Positions 1 through 12,294 of a stretch of 64,000 nt of DNA are shown piece after piece. The DNA lies in NCBI GenBank assembly GCA_964017155.1, contig OZ024857.1, positions 9,219,690 through 9,283,689 of the forward strand, written 5' to 3'. Source of the DNA: Oasisia sp. SBJ-2009 (Eukaryota > Annelida > Polychaeta > Sabellida > Siboglinidae). Position 1 is the stretch's first letter, and each line of letters begins with the position of its first letter. The translations under genes and the position numbers were made by a program. The notes beneath the pieces are model-generated. The model ran no database searches. It was not told the origin of the DNA and was given only the letters and a program-made list of their open reading frames with translations.

Positions 1-99
1 CTCTCTCTCCCTCCCTCCCTCCCTCCCTCCCTCCCTCCCTCCCTCCCTCCCTCCCTCCCTCCCTCCCTCCCTCTCTCTCTGTCTATCTATCTATCTCTT

Positions 100-146
<47 letters not shown>

Positions 147-308
147 GGGGGGAGGGGGAGGGGGAGGGGGAGGGGGAGGGGGAGGGGGAGGGGGAGGGGG
201 AGGGGGAGGGGGAGGGGGAGGGGGAGGGGGAGGGGGAGGGGGAGGGGGAGGGGGAGGGGGAGGGGGAGGGGGAGGGGGAGGGGGAGGGGGAGGGGGAGGG
301 GGAGGGGG
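1..308. repeat. Compound microsatellite: (CCCT)n, (CTGT)n, then (GGGGGA)n
   Basis: The first ~80 bases are CT and CCCT repeats, followed by TCTA/TCTG and about ten CTGT units to position ~146. From 147 to 308 there is a nearly perfect 6-bp GGGGGA array of about 27 units. Both strands are open through the hexamer because 6 is a multiple of 3, giving Pro-Leu or Pro-Ser dipeptide ORFs that are not evidence of a gene. The G-run strand could form G-quadruplexes. Confidence 0.97.
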
Positions 309-1850
309 TATTGAGAAAGCGCCAACATAACGTCAGATTTACTGCGGGACAAAACAAGGTCTCCCCAACAAAACAAAAGTCCAGCGTTGATAACTGCCCC
401 TTGTCCCCTCAAATTCGTGTGGACACCCCACGCTCACGTCAACCTGGGATTACGAAGATTACTGAGAGTTTTACCCAATCGACATCGTCCCGCTCAATGT
501 AGCTTCGCGCATGCGCAGTCGGGCGCACCACTCCTTCACATGTAATCACTCAACATTGCATTGATATAAAACCCCTGGAGGCAGGTGCACAATTTGCTGG
601 TACACAGTGTGTTGATTTATTTCTTGAACATCAATTACGTTTCTATAATTACTCAGACGTACATACATATATTATGTATATTACAATTATGTTCAACATA
701 CCCTTATAATACATATACATAAAATAAAAAATACCATATAACATACTCGTTTCGCTTCAAACAATCGGTGTCAGGTGACACTAAATAAAACACAATTGTC
801 GCTATCGTATTAGTTATTTAACACCAAAACGACAAAGGAATAGCAAAAAACGTATTATTTACATGACAAATTAATATAACCTACGTCCGTGTATGTTGTC
901 ATTTAACGATATCGTTTTCGTTTTCGTTTTATGTTTTATTCATATACGAGTTTGCCACGTAACCAATTAACATGTGTCAACATTAAGCAGATGGCGAACG
1001 TTGAAAGCTACTTCTACCTAGGAAAACAACACAGCACCAGCGACAAGGAAGAAAGAAGAAACGGCATAGGAGAAAGGAGAGGGAGAAGTCTCAACATATT
1101 CACGTCTCCCTTCCATCTGGCACCTCCTGCCCACATTGCAACAAGATCTGCAGATCAAGAATCGGGCTCTCGAGTCACCTCAGGACACATGACCGACCAT
1201 TGGAAGACGTCATCCTAGTTTCGAGGGAGCGCTGATGACTGCTTGGAAACATGGACACTCACCAGCCAAGCAAAGAACAAACTAGCAGTCACACAAACAA
1301 AGATGGCAAGAAGTGTGTTAAACATAACATACAGTGACAGAAAGGCAAACATACGGATAAGAATAACACACATTTCATAGAAGACGGAAGTGACAAGACA
1401 AACTATGAACACCGCACATCACCACCTGGAAACCTTACGACTGTGAACGATCTAGCCTAGAGAAAGACCGACTAGATCTGAAGGCGAGGAGACGAGCAAA
1501 TGATGTCCACTTGCAGGTCGAGGTCTTCGAATTCGTCGGGAAAGCTGGGTGCACCAGAAGATGACGACCGGTATATTAACAGGTGGCAGCATTTCTTAGC
1601 TCATAACATGGAAAACATTCGAAAACCGGCCAAGTGATCAGACTAGACTGTCTTCTCGGCGAAGCCAAGCAGCCGAGGGAGAGTCGGTTATGTGGAAGTA
1701 CTCGCATCTACTTTACAACAGCCATCAGCGGGAACTGAATCTTCGTTGCCCGCCAGATGACGTGGGGAATAAACTTTCGTTTGACTAAATTTGTAGCCTC
1801 CCTCGTCACTGGCGAGCAGGGAAGACACAATGGGTGTAGAAATCTATAGC
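309..1850. other. No gene seen; unclassified intergenic DNA with a foldback end at ~1646-1690
   Basis: I see no supported coding exon or RNA gene here. Short ORFs such as 931-1218 have no recognisable domain. Positions 1646-1690 (GACTGTCTTCTCGGCG and following) match the outer end of the foldback element at 9.1-10.1 kb, so this stretch probably contains a solitary end or remnant of that family. Confidence 0.6.
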
Positions 1851-3004
1851 GTTGTCGCGCTTACATTTTTCCGATCGTTAAAACCGTTCCGATTGACGTT
1901 TCTGCGCATGCGCGTATCTAGGGGATAAACGTAAGCGCTACCTACGATGGTCGCGCTTACATTTTTCCGGTCGTTAAAAACGTTCCGATTGACGTTTCTG
2001 CGCATGCGCGCATCTAGAGGCGCGCGCGCGCGACAGCGCTAGCTAGCTACGATGGTTGTTGCTCACGTGTATTTGGGAGTTTGAGCGTTATAGCACGGAC
2101 TAATTGGACCAGTGACAGCGGATAACAAAGCGCTGTCACTGATTACGATTAATTGTGCTAGGATTTACTGCTACATCTTTAGTAAATAAAAATAGAGTAG
2201 TTATTGCTTCGTATACAAAGATGTATTGTTTATTTATCCTTAATATTAATAGTAATTGGATGGATAAATAAATAGTTGCACCAAGTTTGGCATAAAGTTT
2301 TGTAATTTGTTGTGTAATAAGTGGCTTAAATTTGCATTTAACGCGTACACTGGAGGAAAATAATGACTTATACATTAACAATTTTTATATTATACAGACC
2401 AGTTTCCTCTAGTCTACGTTTAAATAATTACAGATATTACTGAAGTAACATGATATATATTTGTTACATTTATTAAAATAACATCATGATTATCGTCTTA
2501 CCTTCAGGAGTAAATGTGAAAAGATAATGTTAGTTATGTTCAGTGATGTTTTGTTGAAATGAATCCATACTGATATTTTTTTGTATTCTGAATTTACTTC
2601 GTGAATAAGCCTGTCACAGTTGTGTGTAAATGAAACATATTGATGTCTTCTATAAATAGCACATAATTTTATTGTTTTAATAATGGCCTTTAAGTATAAT
2701 ATGAACATAACTGGACCCAGTACAATTCTTTGTGGTATAACTCATGTGGCCGCCATTACCTCTGAACTGGATTGATTAAGCAAACACTGTTGCCTAGTTC
2801 ATTATTGAAGCACAGTAGACACACAATCCTCATTCAATACCAATTTATTGTAAAAATAAAAATTATCCCAAATCCAATCTATCTTGCGTGGCTGTGGCTG
2901 TGGCTAAATTGATATACATGCTGTATATAAAAAATCAATGAATTCTTGGGAGAAAAAAATTAAAACATTCCTTTCAAAGCAAAATAATTGTACATAGATC
3001 GTCT

Positions 3005-3262
3005 GTATAAAACGTTCAAGATCACATCACATAATGACTAAAAATATACATATATGCAACCAATCATGCATGCATATTTTTTAAACTGCAATATGCATTA
3101 AAGTGGTTAGATTTCAGGATTCCACAAAAATGTATTGCCAATTTGTTTTAAAGTGTCTTATGTTATTTATCTACTGCTAAAATTGAAACTGTTTATTTAC
3201 TTTTTGAAAAATATAGGTTTATTTTTAGTCATTATGTGATGTGATCTTGAACATTTTATAAT
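3005..3262. repeat. Small hairpin (MITE-like) nested in the left arm
   Basis: The stretch around 3018-3052 (TTCAAGATCACATCACATAA, then a run reading TGACTAAAAATA) is the reverse complement of 3212-3252. The ~40-bp arms are separated by ~160 bp of AT-rich DNA. The counterpart at the right side of the large element (6560-6620) lacks this hairpin, so it looks like a later insertion into the left arm. Confidence 0.55.
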
Positions 3263-3479
3263 CTGAGACATTATATGAGCAGTGGCATGCACCACCCGGC
3301 AGTAGCCAAGCATGACGATGTCCAGAGAAGGGTACGCTCAGCAGCGCTGAAGCATACTTTAAAAGGTGTGTTCAAAAAGGCTAAATTCGAGTCGACTCAG
3401 TCAGTGGCAGTGCTGACTCAGGAGCTGAGTCCAGTTATCACTATCAGTAATAAGATTATCGAAATATAACATCGGAATA

Positions 3480-4980
3480 TAACTATTGGGTTGCATTAAT
3501 TAAGTCGTTTATGTAGAGTAGAAATGATACAGTAACGATAGGAGTGAGCCCTGCATCAGTGCATATAGTGGTGTGTGTTTTCAATATCTTTATTTCAGAT
3601 TGTCATAGTACATACAGATGTCCACATAAACATAAAAAAATACAAGTGAATAGAAAAATAGAAAAGTATTGCACATTGTAAATAGAGAAAAAAACATTGC
3701 ACAATGGTACATTCAATCAAAAACTATTATGTATATACAACATTTTGATCCAATGTCGTCTTACCCTGGATTGGCATTTTATATCACTGTTGATAATTGC
3801 AGTTACCAACTTATTATAAGAGCATCAAGTCTCCGCATGAATTTATATACAAGGTTTCTAATTACAGCTTTACTATCTGGTACATGGTATTCTACAAACA
3901 TGGTGGAGGCACTGTACTATTTAGGCTGATTTAGCAATAAGTGAAACACATTATTGTAAGCCACATGAAGATTATGTATACTTGCTACTGTGTAATTACA
4001 CCACAGCTGAGCAGTATACATGGGAGAGCAGAAAGTTCTAAGCAAAGTCAGCTTCACTTCAGTGGAACACATGTAAAATTTCCGCAATAGCACATTACCC
4101 CTAGCATATAGTTGTCGGCATTGGCGTAAGATATCTTTGTCATCACGTAATGTAAATCATCCATATATATATATTAAAAAGGTGTGGTGAGAGTATACCA
4201 CCTTGCCTGATACCATTTGTAACACCAAAATGTTCCGACAATTTGCCTGACCATCTTATACACATAGTCTGACTCGAATACCAATATATATATATAAGCA
4301 GTCTAACAATATATCCAGGCACTCCCCTGTCAATCAACTTTTGAAATAAGATAGAATGTTTCACTCTGTCAAAGGCTTTAGAAGCATGTAAAAACATGTA
4401 AATATAGACCCATTTAGACTCCTATGCCTGTCAATAACTTCCTTTAAGACATAAATACACAAGTCTGTCCCGTGTTTTTTTCTCAAATCCAAACTGATTG
4501 GACATTGTTGACCGCGTAACTGACATTCTGTCTAACAATATGTTTTCAACAATTTTTGACACAATACTAGCTAATGCAATAGGTCTATTATTGTCTTTGC
4601 TGTTAATCTTGCTACATTTATCTTTGATAGTAGGAACCAGCACAACAGATACAACAGATAACAAAGATCTAGGTAAAAATCCATGTACAAAAAACTCAGT
4701 TATACACATAGCAAGTAAAGGCACAATGCGCTTATCATAATGTTTAAGGTGTTCAGCATATACACCATCCATACCCTCAGTCTTATTTATATCTAGGCAT
4801 TTAATGGCATTTTCAACTTCGCTAATTTCCACAACTATGTCATTTGTCTATTTGGAATCACATTTGATCCGTTGAATGTCTATATCGCTAATACAATTAA
4901 AAAGCTGTTTAAAATGAGACCGCCAAAATTCAGTTATTCCTAAAATACCACTAACATCCTCAATACTATTAGGTAAAGGT
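3480..4980 (-). pseudogene. Non-LTR retrotransposon reverse transcriptase fragment (left copy, lacks the YADD region)
   Basis: Minus-strand frames at 4431-4832 and 4143-4397 encode non-LTR reverse transcriptase blocks. They show NRPIALASIVSKIVENILL, a QFGF motif, FLHASKAFDRVKHSILF (the RT palm block with catalytic D) and GIRQGGILSPHLFNIY. The two frames are separated by frameshift or deletion. Relative to the right copy, the sequence jumps from GGATGATTTA directly to CATTACGTGATGAC. That removes about 320 bp including the YADD box. The 3' end points left. The clade is probably CR1/Jockey-like, which is uncertain. It is non-functional. Confidence 0.85.
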
Positions 4981-4994
4981 GTAAAGGTAAAGGT

Positions 4995-6180
4995 ATTGAC
5001 AGGCATAGGAGTCTAAATGGGTCTATGTTTACATGTTTTTAGATGCTTCTGAAGCCTTTGACACAGTGAAACATTATATCTTATTTCAAAAGTTGATTGA
5101 CAGGGGAGTGCCTGGATATATTGTTAGACTGCCTATATATATTGGTATTCGAATCAGACTATGTGTATAAGATGGTCAGGCAAATTGTTGAAACATTTTG
5201 GTGTTACAAATGGTATCAGGCAAGGTGGTATACTCTCGCCACACCTTTAAAAAAATATATATATATATATATATATGGATGATTTAACCATAGCTTTAGA
5301 CAAATGTAACACAGGGTGTGTAATACGTAGTACAACTATCAACCATCTTATGTATGCTGATGACTTGGTAATTCTGTCCCCATCTGTATCAAGACTGTCT
5401 GAACTGATGCAGGTATGTGGACTCTATGGGTTAAATCATGATATCAAGTACAACTCCAAGAAAAGTGCTGTGTTACTATTTAAAAGTAAATAAAAAAATT
5501 ATATGAAATTTTTTGATGTTCCATCATTTAAGATTAATGGTGAAACAATTCAGGAAGTGGATAATGTGAAATATTTGGGTCACTTAATTTATTTCTAATA
5601 CATTACGTGATGACAAAGATATCTTACGCCAATGCCGACAACTATATGCTAGGGGTAATATGCTATTGCGGAAATTTTACATGTGTTCCACTGAAGTGAA
5701 GCTGACTTTGCTTAGAACTTTCTGCTCTCCCATGTATACTGCTCAGCTGTGGTGTAATTACACAGTATCAAGTATACACAATCTTCATGTGGCTTACAAT
5801 AATGTGTTTCACTTATTGCTAAATCAGCCTAAATATTGCAGTGCCTCCACCATGTTTGTAGAATACCATGTACCAGATAGTAAAGCTGTAATTAGAAACC
5901 TTGTATATAAATTCATGCGGAGAATTTATGCTCTTATAATAAGTTGGTATATAACTGCAATTATCAACAGTGATATAAAATGCCAATCCAGGATAAGACG
6001 ACATTGGATCAAAATGTTGTATATACATAATAGTTTTTGATTGAATGTACCATTGTGCAATGTTTTTTTCTCTATTTACAATGTGCAATACTTTTCTATT
6101 TTTCTAGTCACTTGTATTTTTTATGTTTATGTGGACATCTGTATGTTCTATGACAATCTGAAATAAACATATATTGAAAA
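4995..6180 (+). pseudogene. Non-LTR retrotransposon reverse transcriptase fragment (right copy, contains YADD)
   Basis: This is the plus-strand partner of the left copy. Positions 4995-5260 are an inverted repeat of ~4160-4435. The frame at 5275-5493 has HLMYADDLVILSPSVSRL, the RT catalytic YADD box, and a downstream frame at 5660-6040 matches a typical post-RT/thumb segment. The 5' RT blocks are missing or frameshifted (5010-5260). A 3' end with an AATAAA at ~6160 lies to the right. Both copies read outward, head to head. Confidence 0.85.
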
Positions 6181-6784
6181 CACACACGACTATATCAGTA
6201 TATGCACTGATGCAGGGCTCACGTGTACGCCTATCGTTACTGTATCATTTCTACTCTACATAAACGACTTAATTAATGCAACCCAATAGTTATATTCCGA
6301 TGCCAATGACAACGTTACTTAATATAATAATTATTATTATTTGTGATGAACGTTTGACGATGTCGATAATCTTATTACTGATAGTGATAACTGGACTCAG
6401 CTCCTGAGTCAGCACTGCGACTGACTGAGTCGACTCGAATTTAGCCTTTTTGAACACACCTTTTAAAGTATGCTTCAGCGCTGCTGAGCGTACCCTTCTC
6501 TGGACATCGTCATGCTTGGCTACTGCCGGGTGGTGCACGCCACTGCTCATATAATGTCTTAGATAACTGTGAAAAATCTCGGAAACTACAAACTTTCGCC
6601 GGTTAGCAAACTGGTTGACACGCGCATGCGCAGAAACGTCAATCGGAACGGTTTTAACGGTGGGTGCCGCGGGGTCGGAAACGTAAACATCCCGCATAGC
6701 AACTAGGGCCCGCATCTGACTCGCGCATGCGCAGAAACGTCAATCGGAACGGATTTAACGCCGGAAAAATGTAAGCGCTACAGC

Positions 6785-8305
6785 GTACATATAATATTCG
6801 GCTGGTTCTGCGTGGCTGCTCATCTAGGTCAACCAACCGTGGCAGGGAGTAATATAATTATAGGATGCCAAAAGCCTGCGTGGTTACTTCTTTGACCCAC
6901 TCTACAACAATGGTCGAACGAATCTTTAAGTTGTCGTCGAAGTGCCTTGAGATAACATTTATGCTAACACACAGTGGACTGGTTCCGCTTGGCTGCACCT
7001 GGCCACGGAGGAGTGTCACTGTTCAACAACGGAGGTGAACAACGTATAAATAAATAAATAAACTTACACAGCGCCAAATCTAGTTAAAAACTATTCAGGG
7101 CGCTTTACATGTACATGTCCTTTAAAAATAATTACTTAAACGTACAACTAAAATTAACTCTACATTATAAAAGTGCATATAGACACACTAATAAAAACAT
7201 AATAAATAAACAAATAAATATAGAAGGCTAAAAACATAAATATAAAAGGCCGTTTAAGAAGGTAGAAGTAATGTTCTCTTCGCTGCACGTACTCGTTTAG
7301 TTGTCCTACTTGTCCGCCGGTGTCTATGTCGTGTGTCTGCCGGAGGCGAGGGTATTCTATGTCATGCTCGGAGCCCGCATATGGGCCATTCATTACCCGC
7401 CACCGCTGGCAACACAATTACATATAATGTGTAATGTAGTTAAGTTGTGGCGTAGCTAGGGGGCATCACATAATTGGGCTACACTCACATTGGACGTATA
7501 TTTAAATAACACATTGCGCCACGCTGTTACTTGCACGAACATGTTTGCTCCCACTCGCCCCGACGTCCTATATACACCGCTTCTAGAATCAGTGGCGAAG
7601 AACAGAAATATTTAACTACAACACCTGGCCAGAGTCCGACAGGACAGCGCGATACGTTACTTGCTTCGTTACCTACTGACCCATTAACCCGCCTATCGTA
7701 TGCGTGCTGCATTAATAAACCTTGTATGAGTCGACACTAGTCTTTGTGTCCGTATTTAAACTTTCCCCCGTCTATTCCTCAATGATGTCCGACCACTCTT
7801 TTATCTATTTCCCTCTCTTCTTTCTCCAGCACTGTTCCTTGAAGCATAGTTTTGAGAGCCCGCCTGATAGCGTCCCGCGCTCGCTACCTTATATCATTGT
7901 GGTCAAAAGATCTTCAAGCTGAGTAATGATTTGTTTGGATTTCCATTTTCCACATGTTTTTTATAGTCGGTTTGGAGATGCTCGCGATTTTTCATTGCTG
8001 CTACCATCATTTCGCAATCATATGGCATCACTTCCACCTAGATCCATTCAGATAATGGTCTTACATCCTTCACGCTATACTGCAAAACTTATAACTCTAT
8101 ACAATAACGTTTTTTTAACCATCAGAAACTCATTCAAACCGACATTGAGATCTCCACAACCTTTCCGCCGTAACCATCAGCGTACGTACTGACGTCAGAC
8201 GTGCGCTGTTTGTTTCCTCGCCGAATCGACGTACTACGTCACATCCGGTGTTGCGTCACTAGTCGCGGCCCTCATCATCACTACAATTTGAGTATCTTGT
8301 ATTTT
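6785..8305. other. No gene seen; AT-rich DNA with a SINE/LINE-tail fragment at ~7035-7130
   Basis: The sequence at 7035-7130 (a run of AAATA units, then CACAGCGCCAAATCTAG and CAGGGCGCTTTACA) resembles the generic 3' tail of a retroposon. Similar tails occur at 21011-21075 and ~43310-43390. ORFs at 7160-7417 and 7527-7922 show no recognisable domain. Confidence 0.5.
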
Positions 8306-8309
8306 AACG

Positions 8310-9098
8310 TTTGATAGTCTCGCTCATTGACGTAAAAAAAAACTAGACCGCGCAATCAGTGTGGAGAAGTCAGAGCTAGGCGGCCAAAGAGCGGCGACTT
8401 CCGGTCAGGGCAAATTTGGGGACTAGTCACAAGAAAAATATTCGATGGATGACAGTTGTAACTTTCGACTGATGAATATTAGGAAAATCAGGACATACAT
8501 ATCTTATATTATACCTTTCTTATCTGAAATGTCCGATTTAATGTTGAGTTTACCACACAATCATAGACATAGCGATTTATGTAGTGCAGATAATAGATAC
8601 TCCCCACAATTTTAGGTCGTATGTGTCTTTTACGGGATTTGCATTTTACATAGCTGTACGTTGTGGTTTCGATAAGCACTTATATCTGACAAGTTGTATA
8701 AATGCACATAATCATAACACATGTATACGTTTGCCCCAAACAGGTTGTACTGCGCGAAAAATGGCACTTTTCATTATTAATCAAGATCGCCAAACACAAG
8801 TACAACCCGGCGTTGCCATGGCAACCATCATAATAATCGATTAATATTCATGATTTCCGTGAGTATTGTCACCGGCAAAGTGTTCCACTGCTTCTGCTTT
8901 TAATAATCCTACGGGCAGTATAACTGAAATAGTTAGACTGGAACAGTTCGATTATTACAACCAAAGACAAAACGAAGTCCTATACGTTAACATGGAGAAT
9001 ATGGACTGTCTTGCCCTGATCGGAAGTTGGAGTGTGATTTCCAATCGCAAGGTGGCTGTGCGCGGTCTAGTTTTTTTTTACGTCAATGGTCTCGCTTA
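8310..9098. mobile_element. MITE-like element with ~40-bp terminal inverted repeats
   Basis: The left end around 8313-8357 (CTCGCTCATTGACG, a run of A, then CTAGACCGCGCA) is the reverse complement of the right end at ~9056-9096. The interior, ~8530-9022, is repeated in the same orientation at ~16041-16540 with roughly 80 percent similarity by eye. No transposase was seen, so it is probably a non-autonomous DNA transposon. It directly abuts the foldback element that starts at 9099. Confidence 0.7.
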
Positions 9099-10138
9099 AC
9101 CGACTGTCGTTCGGCTGCGGAACTACGCCGAGAAGACAGTCTGGCTACATTAACGGCTTTTGTTTGGGTAGCAGCCGTGATCTATAAAATGCTGCCACCT
9201 CACGGACACTGCCGTAATATATATTTTTATAAACAACTGCAAATTTGTATTTCTATTTATTTTGTGTTAATATAAGTTTAATTTTTAATAGTTTTTATAA
9301 TACAGCATTATTTGATCAAAAGGTTTCCTTATTTAATTTGTATGCTATCCGTGTCGAGCTAGACAATGCTGCCACCTCACGGATACTGGTTAATCCTGCC
9401 GTAATTTTTATTTTATAAACAACGGTACATTTGAATTTTTACTTACTTTTGTGTTAATATAAGTTCAATGGTGAATACCTTTCATATGATATTATTATCT
9501 TGTAAAAGTATATCGTTATTTTAATTTCATAGTTGGCCTGAGAGCCAATCAGCGTCTCTACCCTAATCTGGGGTAAGGCTGCCCGGATGTATAAACTTAA
9601 GCCCATATACTGTCCCAGGCGGAGTTGAGGGGGCTTAAAAGTGCTGCCACCTCACGGAGTCTGGGTAACCGAGGCTAAACGTTTGACTGAACCATTGCGG
9701 ATTATGGCGTTTTGCGCGGCTCATGTCATCATGGAACGCCGCTAATGGCTGTACCATCGATCAACCAGCCTCCGCGAGGTTGCAGCACTTTTCAGCCCCT
9801 CAACTGCGCCTGGTATATTTATGGGCTGCCGATGTACGGTCTTACCCCCAGAATATGGCAGAGAAGCTGATTGGTTCTGAGACCGAATTTTAAATAACTA
9901 ATTAAATAATAATACCTGTTATGAGATAATACCGTATTATAAAAGCTATTCAAAATTAAAGTTAAAAAAATAAACAGAAATACAAATTTGCAGTTGTTTA
10001 TCAAATAGGAATTACGGCAGGATTATCCAGGATCCGTGAGGTGGCAGCATTGTCTAGTCCCAGACGGATAACACTTAAACGCCGACAAAATCACCAGACT
10101 GTCTTCTCGGCGAAGTTACGGAGCCAAGCGACAGTCAG
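9099..10138. mobile_element. 1-kb foldback element (near-complete palindrome)
   Basis: Successive segments on the left are mirrored on the right. The outer ends CGACTGTCG...CGAGAAGACAGTCTGG (9101-9144) pair with 10097-10137. The CTGCCACCTCACGGATACTGG block (9369-9389) pairs with ~10031-10054, and the block around CCAATCAGCGTCTC (9545-9605) pairs with 9815-9880. The inner block AAAAGTGCTGCCACCTC (9638 on) pairs with 9776-9812. The apex is near 9700. The CTGCCACCTCACGGA motif occurs several times. No coding capacity was seen. Confidence 0.8.
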
Positions 10139-11930
10139 AACGTTTTACAGAGTTATTATGACGTGTATTACAATTTCAGAATTTACACGAATGCTACAAC
10201 CCCTGAACGATGCGCGTTAAACAAGTGAATCATTTGTCTTTGACCGGGCAATGCGAGTAATTTGTAAAAAATAATCTACAAATTTATTGTAGGCATGAAC
10301 TGAAAGGCGATACTGTATTTTACACACAACAATTGACATAACTACCAGTCGTGCGCGCAACCAGGAAAACGTTTCTGAACCCCTGGGTTCCATACACTAT
10401 AAAAACGCCAGTCGCCGTGTTAACGGAGTTTGCATTCTACAATAGGATGTCAATACACAGTACAGAAATAAAATTCAAAAACAAGAAGCTCTCCACAAAC
10501 AGTTCAACTGACTGCCGTGTAGACTGTAGTCCCAGTGTAGTACTAGTGGCCGACTGTGGAATGTGTGGTGGTTTTGAACTGTACAAGACCTTCCTTCATT
10601 ACAGCAACTACCAGTAAAAAGACTCCTACACCGAAAACCAAATGATTTTGTTTGTTGCGCCTCTGAGCTTGAATATAAGGATGTAGGCGCTTTAGAAGTT
10701 TTACAATTATTATTATACGAAGCGGCAGAAATATCTTCCATAATGCGTGTCATTACAATTCAACGTGTCATCTACCTCGATGCCATTCATTCTCAACCAG
10801 GAAACACAACACACAACATACTGATCCACAAATGCGAAGTAATGTTCAACAACAACAACGTCATCATAAGTGGCTTTACTGATAAAAAAGACCAGCTATA
10901 GATGCTAGATAATCATCCCACACGTCATAACAAACACGTTTTAAGACATTTAACGTGGCAGTCACTCCTTACATCAGTCAAACACCGCACCAAGAAAACG
11001 GTTGAAAGCACAGGGCAGGACCTGGTGTACAGTTGACAGAGGCGACCCGGTATAAGACACACGACAGGGTGCCAGTTTCTAAATGTCAACAGTGCGTTCT
11101 GAGTGACCAGCGGAATAACCGGAGTCAGAAAATAACAGGCTACTACAAAGTTATCAGAAATAAATAAGCACAATTTCTTTCATGAAATTAACTTACAATA
11201 ATAAAAGAAATATAGCACATTCTAATATAATGTATAACATATGTAATTGACCGTATCTGCACAATCTTAAAAATATAATTCTTTCTCAAATTTTATTCAT
11301 GGTTTATGTGTTCAGTATGTTATACTTTGTACCAATTACAGTGTAATTTGTGCATACGAATTAAATATGTATCTTTCTTTTTTGTTTATTTTTTATATAT
11401 AAAATAACTATAGTGATCTTAATAATCTGTCACTTTGTATCTGTTACTTTCTTTTTAGAACGACAGTGATCATGGTCCAATAATGGAAACATAATTCTAT
11501 GGACACAGTCCTAATCACAAACACTTTCTTGCAATTATTTATCTAATAAATTCATCAGGAATGTTGGCTACACCATTGTGACACATCGCAGCAAGGACAA
11601 ATGAGACAATTAATACAACAAAACATCTTCTACACAGTATACAGCTACAATGAGTAACTTCTGGAATTTGACATGAAACAACGACAACAGGATAACAATT
11701 TGTTGCGTTATAGCCATGTATGGTCACGCCGCGAGACACAAATATGTAAGTCTACATGCACAGCTTCATGCTTAGAAATTTACCGGTAAACAAGACCTTC
11801 TAAACGAACTTTACTGCTGTCTTCACATTCTACAAGCTGCTCACATCTCCATCTGTTCAGAGTTGGTCAACTTCACAGTTCACTGTCTGATGACTGCATG
11901 CCTCTAGTGTCCATTTTGTTGTTGAGTAAT
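10139..11930. other. No gene seen; unclassified intergenic DNA
   Basis: ORFs on both strands (for example 10351-10617, 10925-11173 and 11539-11739) have no recognisable domain, no clear splice structure and no codon pattern that I can defend. The sequence is AT-rich with simple runs at 11200-11460. Confidence 0.5.
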
Positions 11931-11939
11931 TGAACCGAC

Positions 11940-12195
11940 TTTATATATTGCTGTTTGTGAACTTAACAGGTAGACGTTTGCCGTCTGTGGACTTAATAGG
12001 TAGAAGTCTGCAGTATGTGGGGTTAACAGGTAGAAGTCTGCAGTCTGTGGGCTTAACAGGTAGAAGTCTGCAGTCTGTGGGCTTAACAGGTAGAAGTCTG
12101 CAGTCTGTGGGCTTAACAGGTAGAAGTCTGCAGTCTGTGGGCTTAACAGGTAGAAGTCTGCAGTCTGTGGGCTTAACAGGTAGAAGTCTGCAGTC
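11940..12195. repeat. 30-bp minisatellite, ~8.5 units
   Basis: Tandem 30-bp units read GGTAGAAGTCTGCAGTCTG followed by TGGGCTTAACA. Units 1-3 are diverged; the rest are nearly identical. Because 30 is a multiple of 3, both strands stay open (103 and 106 codons), giving Leu-Thr-Gly-Arg-Ser and Leu-Leu-Ser-Pro-Gln type repeats. I take these as by-products. It lies just beyond the 3' end of the DUF4211 gene. Confidence 0.95.
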
Positions 12196-12288
12196 CTATG
12201 TAAAAAAGGTTGTATTGTTTTCATTTCATTCTTCTGACTAAAACATGCATGTTGATAATCTACTGCCTGCCAATTTGTCTTTAGCTAC

Positions 12289-12294
12289 TTTATT
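12289..12294 (-). promoter_or_regulatory. Candidate poly(A) signal of the DUF4211-domain gene
   Basis: The plus strand reads TTTATT, so the minus strand reads AATAAA. It lies about 315 bp after the minus-strand stop codon (12610-12612), a plausible 3' UTR length. No transcript evidence is available. Confidence 0.4.

Larger units (their letters stand above)
1851..6784. mobile_element. Large foldback/TIR element with GCGCATGCGC termini, carrying an inverted retrotransposon pair
   Basis: Both ends carry the same ~64-bp module: a start like GTTGTCGCGCTTACATTTTT, a middle CGTTCCGATTGACG and an end CTGCGCATGCGCG. It occurs twice on the left in plus orientation (1851-1914 and 1947-2010) and twice on the right in minus orientation (6621-6660, partial, and 6721-6784). 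Inside, 3290-3480 is the reverse complement of ~6370-6550, and further inner arms are also inverted. The interior holds two non-LTR retrotransposon copies facing outward. No DNA transposase was recognised, so the element looks non-autonomous. A clear target-site duplication was not found. A ~480-bp relative lies at 53453-53935. Confidence 0.7.

Noticed and set aside
83..412. Pro-Leu and Pro-Ser repeat ORFs on the minus strand
   Set aside because: Direct translation of the (GGGGGA)n and (CTGT)n microsatellites.
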